Below, in pieces: positions 58,073 through 64,000 of a stretch of DNA of 64,000 nt. Below the pieces are notes generated by a model. It was not told the origin of the DNA. It worked only from the letters and a program-made list of their open reading frames with translations, and ran no database searches. The translations under genes were made by a program, and so were the position numbers. Source of the stretch: Cavia porcellus (taxonomy: Eukaryota > Chordata > Mammalia > Rodentia > Caviidae); NCBI RefSeq assembly GCF_034190915.1, contig NW_026947683.1, forward strand, positions 310,001 through 374,000, given 5' to 3'. Within the stretch, counting starts at the first letter, position 1, and each line of letters opens with the position of its first letter.

Positions 58073-58876
58073 ACTCCTACTAGTGAATGTAATTTAACAC
58101 ACACCCATACAATGCGCACCACCCCGTGATGATTTTCTCACTCCTACTAGTGAATCTAATGTAACACACACCCATACAATGCGCACCACCCCGTGATGTT
58201 TTTCTCACTCCTACTAGTGAATCTAATGTAACACACACCCATACAATGCGCACCACCCCGTGATGCTTTTCTCACTCCTACTAGTGAATGTAATGTAACA
58301 CACACCCATACAATGCGCACCACCCCGTGATGCTTTTCTCACTCCTACTAGTGAATGTAATGTAACACACACCCATACAATGCGCACCACCCCGCGATGT
58401 TTTTCTCACTCCTACTAGTGAATGTAATGTAACACACACCCATACAATGCGCACCACCCCGTGATGTTTTTCTCACTCCTACTAGTGAATGTAATTTAAC
58501 ACACACCCATACAATGCGCACCACCCCGTGATGATTTTCTCACTCCTACTAGTGAATCTAATGTAACACACACCCATACAATGCGCACCACCCCGTGATG
58601 TTTTTCTCACTCCTACTAGTGAATCTAATGTAACACACACCCATACAATGCGCACCACCCCGTGATGCTTTTCTCACTCCTACTAGTGAATGTAATGTAA
58701 CACACACCCATACAATGCGCACCACCCCGTGATGCTTTTCTCACTCCTACTAGTGAATGTAATGTAACACACACCCATACAATGCGCACCACCCCGTGAT
58801 GTTTTTCTCACTCCTACTAGTGAATGTAATGTAACACACACCCATACAATGCGTACCACCCCGTGATGTTTTTCTC
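58073..58876. repeat. Six-monomer tandem duplication (2 x 402 bp)
   Basis: AATTTAAC marks at 58094 and 58496, GATGC pairs at 58266/58333 and 58668/58735. The first copy has a private CCGCGATG (58394) and lacks the GCGTACC monomer with which the second copy ends. Confidence 0.85.
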
Positions 58877-59010
58877 ACTCCTACTAGTGAATGTAATGTA
58901 ACACACACCCATACAATGCGCACCACCCCGTGATGTTTTTCTCACTCCTACTAGTGAATCTAATGTAACACACACCCATACAATGCGCACCACCCCGTGA
59001 TGTTTTTCTC

Positions 59011-59077
59011 ACTCCTACTAGTGAATGTAATTTAACACACACCCATACAATGCGAACCACCCCGTGATGTTTTTCTC
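59011..59077. repeat. Hybrid monomer AATTTAAC + GCGAACC, second copy
   Basis: Identical combination 1273 bp downstream. It was carried there by the later 19-monomer duplication, so it is one crossover inherited twice. Confidence 0.82.
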
Positions 59078-59881
59078 ACTCCTACTAGTGAATGTAATGT
59101 AACACACACCCATACAATGCGCACCACCCCGTGATGTTTTTCTCACTCCTACTAGTGAATGTAATGTAACACACACCCATACCATGCGCACCACCCCGTG
59201 ATGTTTTTCTCACTCCTACTAGTGAATGTAATGTAACACACACCCATACAATGCGCACCACCCCGTGATGTTTTTCTCACTCCTACTAGTGAATGTAATG
59301 TAACACACACCCATACAATGCGCACCACCCCGTGATGTTTTTCTCACTCCTACTAGTGAATGTAATTTAACACACACCCATACAATGCGCACCACCCCGT
59401 GATGATTTTCTCACTCCTACTAGTGAATCTAATGTAACACACACCCATACAATGCGCACCACCCCGTGATGTTTTTCTCACTCCTACTAGTGAATCTAAT
59501 GTAACACACACCCATACAATGCGCACCACCCCGTGATGCTTTTCTCACTCCTACTAGTGAATGTAATGTAACACACACCCATACAATGCGCACCACCCCG
59601 TGATGCTTTTCTCACTCCTACTAGTGAATGTAATGTAACACACACCCATACAATGCGCACCACCCCGTGATGTTTTTCTCACTCCTACTAGTGAATGTAA
59701 TGTAACACACACCCATACAATGCGTACCACCCCGTGATGTTTTTCTCACTCCTACTAGTGAATGTAATGTAACACACACCCATACAATGCGCACCACCCC
59801 GTGATGTTTTTCTCACTCCTACTAGTGAATCTAATGTAACACACACCCATACAATGCGCACCACCCCGTGATGTTTTTCTC
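59011..59881. repeat. Zone E unit E3, 13 monomers
   Basis: Third copy, starting with the same hybrid monomer as E2. It ends at 59882 with the unrecombined AATTTAAC/GATGATTTTC monomer, showing the layout before the crossover. Confidence 0.85.
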
Positions 59882-60082
59882 ACTCCTACTAGTGAATGTA
59901 ATTTAACACACACCCATACAATGCGCACCACCCCGTGATGATTTTCTCACTCCTACTAGTGAATCTAATGTAACACACACCCATACAATGCGCACCACCC
60001 CGTGATGTTTTTCTCACTCCTACTAGTGAATCTAATGTAACACACACCCATACAATGCGCACCACCCCGTGATGTTTTTCTC

Positions 60083-60484
60083 ACTCCTACTGGTGAATGT
60101 AATGTAACACACACCCATACAATGCGCACCACCCCGTGATGTTTTTCTCACTCCTACTGGTGAATCTAATGTAAAACACACCCGTACAATGCGCACCACC
60201 CCGTGATGTTTTTCTCACCCCTTCTAGTGAATCTAATGTAACAAACACCCGTACAATGCGCACCACCCCGTGATGTTTTTCTCACCCCTACTAGTGAATG
60301 TAATGTAACACACACCCATACAATGCGCACCACCCCGTGATGTTTTTCTCACTCCAACTAGTGAATCTAATGTAACACACACCCATACAATGCGCACCAC
60401 CCCGTGATGTTTTTCTCACTCCTTCTAGTGAATCTAATGTAACAAACACCCATACAATGCGCACCACCCCGTGATGTTTTTCTC
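60083..60484. repeat. CCCCTTCT cassette 13, six monomers
   Basis: Diagnostic monomer at 60217. The ACACCTACT monomer is absent and the CTGGTGAATC monomer has GTAAAACAC (60175). Confidence 0.86.
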
Positions 60485-60953
60485 ACTCCTACTAGTGAAT
60501 GTAATGTAACACACACCCATACAATGCGCACCACCCCGTGATGTTTTTCTCACTCCTACTAGTGAATCTAATGTAACACACACCCATACAATGCGCACCA
60601 CCACGTGATGTTTTTCTCACTACTACTAGTGAATGTAATGTAACACACACCCATACAATGCGCACCACCCCGTGATGTTTTTCTCACTCCTACTAGTGAA
60701 TGTAATGTAACACACACCCATACAATGCGCACCACCCCGTGATGTTTTTCTCACTCCTACTAGTGAATGTAATGTAACACACACCCATACAATGCGCACC
60801 ACCCCGTGATGTTTTTGTCACTCCTACTAGTGAATGTAATTTAACACACACCCATACAATGCGCACCACCCCGTGATGATTTTCTCACTCCTACTAGTGA
60901 ATCTAATGTAACACACACCCATACAATGCGCACCACCCCGTGATGTTTTTCTC

Positions 60954-61019
60954 ACTCCTTCTAGTGAATCTAATGTAACACACACCCATACAATGCGCAC
61001 CACCCCGTGATGTTTTCTC
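60954..61019. repeat. 66-bp monomer (T4 tract)
   Basis: One T lost from the T5 tract, immediately before a 68-bp monomer that restores the phase. Confidence 0.92.
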
Positions 61020-61087
61020 ACTCCTACTAGTGAATCTAATGTAACACACACCCATACAATGCGCACCACCCCGTGATGCTTTTCCTC
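61020..61087. repeat. 68-bp monomer (GATGC, extra C)
   Basis: Reads GATGCTTTTCCTC: one base longer than consensus but by a different route from the 68-bp monomers in zone C. Confidence 0.9.
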
Positions 61088-61690
61088 ACTCCTACTAGTG
61101 AATGTAATGTAACACACACCCATACAATGCGCACCACCCCGTGATGTTTTTCTCACTCCTACTAGTGAATGTAATGTAACACACACCCATACAATGCGCA
61201 CCACCCCGTGATGTTTTTCTCACTCCTACTAGTGAATGTAATGTAACACACACCCATACAATGCGCACCACCCCGTGATGTTTTTCTCACTCCTACTAGT
61301 GAATGTAATGTAACACACACCCATACAATGCGCACCACCCCGTGATGTTTTTCTCACTCCTACTAGTGAATGTAATGTAACACACACCCATACAATGCGC
61401 ACCACCCCGTGATGTTTTTCTCACTCCTACTAGTGAATGTAATTTAACACACACCCATACAATGCGCACCACCCCGTGATGATTTTCTCACTCCTACTAG
61501 TGAATCTAATGTAACACACACCCATACAATGCGCACCACCCCGTGATGTTTTTCTCACTCCTTCTAGTGAATCTAATGTAACACACACCCATACAATGCG
61601 CACCACCCCGTGATGTTTTTCTCACTCCTACTAGTGATTGTAATGTAACACACACCCATACAATGCGCACCACCCCGTGATGTTTTTCTC

Positions 61691-62092
61691 ACACCTACTA
61701 GTGAATGTAATGTAACACACACCCATACAATGCGCACCACCCCGTGATGTTTTTCTCACTCCTACTGGTGAATGTAATGTAACACACACCCATACAATGC
61801 GCACCACCCCGTGATGTTTTTCTCACTCCTACTGGTGAATCTAATGTAACACACACCCGTACAATGCGCACCACCCCGTGATGTTTTTCTCACCCCTACT
61901 AGTGAATGTAATGTAACACACACCCATACAATGCGCACCACCCCGTAATGTTTTTCTCACTCCAACTAGTGAATCTAATGTAACACACACCCATACAATG
62001 CGCACCACCCCGTGATGTTTTTCTCACTCCTTCTAGTGAATCTAATGTAACAAACACCCATACAATGCGCACCACCCCGTGATGTTTTTCTC
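61691..62092. repeat. Cassette 14, CCCCTTCT monomer deleted
   Basis: Keeps ACACCTACT, both CTGGTG monomers, ACCCCTACT, CCAACT and CCTTCT, but the diagnostic monomer itself is missing, a clean one-monomer deletion between 61891 and 61892. Confidence 0.85.
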
Positions 62093-62494
62093 ACTCCTAC
62101 TAGTGAATGTAATGTAACACACACCCATACAATGCGCACCACCCCGTGATGTTTTTCTCACTCCTACTAGTGAATCTAATGTAACACACACCCATACAAT
62201 GCGCACCACCCCGTGATGTTTTTCTCACTACTACTAGTGAATGTAATGTAACACACACCCATACAATGCGCACCACCCCGTGCTGTTTTTCTCACTCCTA
62301 CTAGTGAATGTAATGTAACACACACCCATACAATGCGAACCACCCCGTGATGTTTTTCTCACTCCTACTAGTGAATGTAATGTAACACACACCCATACAA
62401 TGCGCACCACCCCGTGATGTTTTTCTCACTCCTACTAGTGAATGTAATGTAACACACACCCATACAATGCACACCACCCCGTGATGTTTTTCTC

Positions 62495-62559
62495 ACTCCT
62501 ACTAGTGAGTAATGTAACACACACCCATACAATGCGCACCACCCCGTGATGTTTTTCTC
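62495..62559. repeat. 65-bp monomer, AATGTAATG shortened
   Basis: Reads GTGAGTAATG where GTGAATGTAATG is expected. The loss is in a different place from the nine marker monomers. Confidence 0.92.
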
Positions 62560-62625
62560 ACTCCTACTAGTGAATGTAATGTAACACACACCCATACAAT
62601 GCGCACCACCCCGTGATGTTTTCTC
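62560..62625. repeat. 66-bp monomer (T4 tract)
   Basis: One T lost from the T5 tract, next to the preceding 65-bp monomer. Confidence 0.92.
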
Positions 62626-63228
62626 ACTCCTACTAGTGAATGTAATTTAACACACACCCATACAATGCGCACCACCCCGTGATGATTTTCTCACTCCTAC
62701 TAGTGAATCTAATGTAACACACACCCATACAATGCGCACCACCCCGTGATGTTTTTCTCACTCCTTCTAGTGAATCTAATGTAACACACACCCATACAAT
62801 GCGCACCACCCCGTGATGTTTTTCTCACTCCTACTAGTGAATGTAATGTAACACACACCCATACAATGCGCACCACCCCGTGATGTTTTTCTCACTCCTA
62901 CTAGTGAATGTAATGTAACACACACCCATACAATGCGCACCACCCCGTGATGTTTTTCTCACTCCTACTAGTGAATGTAATGTAACACACACCCATACAA
63001 TGCGCACCACCCCGTGATGTTTTTCTCACTCCTACTAGTGAATGTAATGTAACACACACCCATACAATGCGCACCACCCCGTGATGTTTTTCTCACTCCT
63101 ACTAGTGAATGTAATGTAACACACACCCATACAATGCGCACCACCCCGTTATGTTTTTCTCACTCCTACTAGTGAATGTAATTTAACACACACCCATACA
63201 ATGCGCACCACCCCGTGATGATTTTCTC

Positions 63229-63294
63229 ACTCCTACTAGTGAATCTAATGTAACACACACCATACAATGCGCACCACCCCGTGATGTTTTTCTC
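63229..63294. repeat. 66-bp monomer (ACACACCATAC)
   Basis: One C lost from the CCC run, the same spot where the marker monomers lose two bases. Confidence 0.92.
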
Positions 63295-63696
63295 ACTCCT
63301 ACTAGTGAATCTAATGTAACACACACCCATACAATGCGCACCACCCCGTGATGTTTTTCTCACTCCTACTAGTGAATCTAATGTAACACACACCCATACA
63401 ATGCGCACCACCCCGTGATGTTTTTCTCACTCCTACTAGTGAATCTAATGTAACACACACCCATACAATGCGCACCACCCCGTGATGTTTTTCTCACTCC
63501 TACTAGTGAATGTAATTTAACACACACCCATACAATGCGCACCACCCCGTGATGATTTTCTCACTCCTACTAGTGAATCTAATGTAACACACACCCATAC
63601 AATGCGCACCACCCCGTGATGTTTTTCTCACTCCTACTAGTGAATCTAATGTAACACACACCCATACAATGCGCACCACCCCGTGATGTTTTTCTC

Positions 63697-64000
63697 ACTC
63701 CTACTGGTGAATGTAATGTAACACACACCCATACAATGCGCACCACCCCGTGATGTTTTTCTCACTCCTACTGGTGAATCTAATGTAAAACACACCCGTA
63801 CAATGCGCACCACCCCGTGATGTTTTTCTCACCCCTTCTAGTTGAATCTAATGTAACAAACACCCGTACAATGCGCACCACCCCGTGATGTTTTTCTCAC
63901 CCCTACTAGTGAATGTAATGTAACACACACCCATACAATGCGCACCACCCCGTGATGTTTTTCTCACTCCAACTAGTGAATCTAATGTAACACACACCCA
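63697..64000. repeat. Cassette 15, cut by the window edge
   Basis: Diagnostic monomer at 63831 is 68 bp through an extra T (CTAGTTGAATC). Shares GTAAAACAC with cassette 13. Confidence 0.85.
63831..63898. repeat. 68-bp monomer (CTAGTTGAATC)
   Basis: One T inserted after CTAGT. This is the diagnostic monomer of cassette 15. Confidence 0.92.

Larger units (their letters stand above)
57738..59010. repeat. Zone E unit E2, 19 monomers (13 + 6)
   Basis: The 13-monomer pattern of E1 with an extra six-monomer tandem duplication inside it (58073-58474 and 58475-58876). It is followed by E3 at 1273 bp (CATACC marks 57910 and 59183; GATGC marks 58266 and 59539). Confidence 0.86.
1..64000. repeat. 67-bp satellite array, about 955 head-to-tail monomers
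   Basis: Every part of the window is a copy of one 67-bp monomer starting ACTCCT and ending in a T5 tract followed by CTC. Successive starts fall at 1, 68, 133 and so on to 63966. Following the phase through all 18 length variants accounts for every base (955 complete monomers to 63965, then 35 bp). All copies share one orientation; I saw no inversion, gap or foreign insertion. Most monomers differ from consensus by zero to three substitutions, and many substitutions recur as defined monomer types, which reveals higher-order structure. Both ends are cut by the window. Known biology: such arrays are typical of eukaryotic heterochromatin. The species and chromosomal location cannot be told from the sequence. 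Confidence 0.98.
59882..64000. repeat. Zone F, three cassettes and an indel cluster
   Basis: Cassettes start at 60083, 61691 and 63697, and the CTGGTGAATG monomer recurs after 25 and 29 monomers. A rare GTAAAACAC change (60175 and 63789) links the first and third; their distance is 54 monomers minus 4 bp, fully explained by five single events between them. Half of the window's length-variant monomers outside the nine CC-deleted markers, plus one more, fall here. Confidence 0.85.

Noticed and set aside
62368..62595. - strand frame of 75 codons with a true ATG
   Set aside because: Same repeat peptide; it is open only because of the 65-bp monomer at 62495.
1..64000. CRISPR array
   Set aside because: Monomers abut directly, there are no unique spacers between conserved repeats, and the unit count and size do not fit.
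1..64000. Centromere protein B box (CENP-B)
   Set aside because: I see no match to the core TTCG....A..CGGG in the consensus or in the variant monomers. A centromeric role remains possible without it.
1..64000. G-quadruplex on the - strand
   Set aside because: Each monomer offers GGGG, GG and GGG with a long gap; it lacks four close tracts of three or more G.
1..64000. Telomeric repeat
   Set aside because: The - strand stretch GGGTGTGTGTTAC is reminiscent, but there is no short telomere unit in tandem; it occurs once per 67 bp.
1..64000. tRNA, rRNA, promoters, terminators, insertion sequences or transposon ends
   Set aside because: No sequence outside the satellite monomer exists in the window, and no monomer variant resembles these.
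1..64000. ACTAGT and TGCGCA palindromes as regulatory sites
   Set aside because: Six-base palindromes in a 67-bp monomer are unremarkable; useful only as restriction landmarks that would give a 67-bp ladder.

Overview
The whole window is one uninterrupted satellite DNA array. I find no gene, RNA gene, mobile element or unique sequence. The unit is a 67-bp monomer, about 45% GC, always in the same orientation and strongly C-rich on the + strand (about 22 C to 8 G per monomer). Numbering the monomer from ACTCCT, its landmarks are an ACTAGT palindrome at 7-12, a C-or-G site at 17, TGTAACACAC at 21-30, ACACCCATACA at 29-39, ATGCGCACC at 40-48, CCCCGTG at 50-56 and a T5 tract at 60-64. I walked the 67-bp phase across the window. 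It closes exactly with 955 complete monomers plus a 35-bp partial one at the right edge. Only 18 monomers are not 67 bp: ten of 65 bp, four of 66 bp and four of 68 bp. Both window edges lie inside the array, so its true length and flanks are unknown.

The monomers form higher-order repeats (HORs) that change from left to right. (A) 68-15469: four units of 56, 61, 56 and 57 monomers, each opened by a 65-bp monomer. (B) 15470-34891: four units of 66, 49, 92 and 83 monomers, also opened by 65-bp monomers, built by shuffling modules. These are a 13-monomer Q module, a 22-monomer S module and a 7-monomer cassette marked by CCCCTTCT. (C) 34892-50099: no further 65-bp monomer of that kind after the first, and two tandem units of about 5.2 and 4.7 kb that are nearly identical over long stretches. 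(D) 50435-56732: nested units of 30, 22 and 10 monomers. (E) 56867-59881: 13-, 19- and 6-monomer duplications with visible crossover monomers. (F) 59882-64000: 25-29-monomer cassette spacing and a cluster of one- and two-base indels.

A homogeneous array of more than 64 kb with nested HORs points to a eukaryotic genome, probably a centromeric, pericentromeric, subtelomeric or sex-chromosome heterochromatin block read through by long-read assembly. The sequence does not tell me the species. There is no gene system here. The interest lies in the amplification history: dated modules, monomer-level recombination junctions, a biallelic site that acts as a barcode, and a Rap1-site-like motif in nearly every monomer. 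Open reading frames of 60-125 codons on the - strand are artefacts of repeat length modulo 3.
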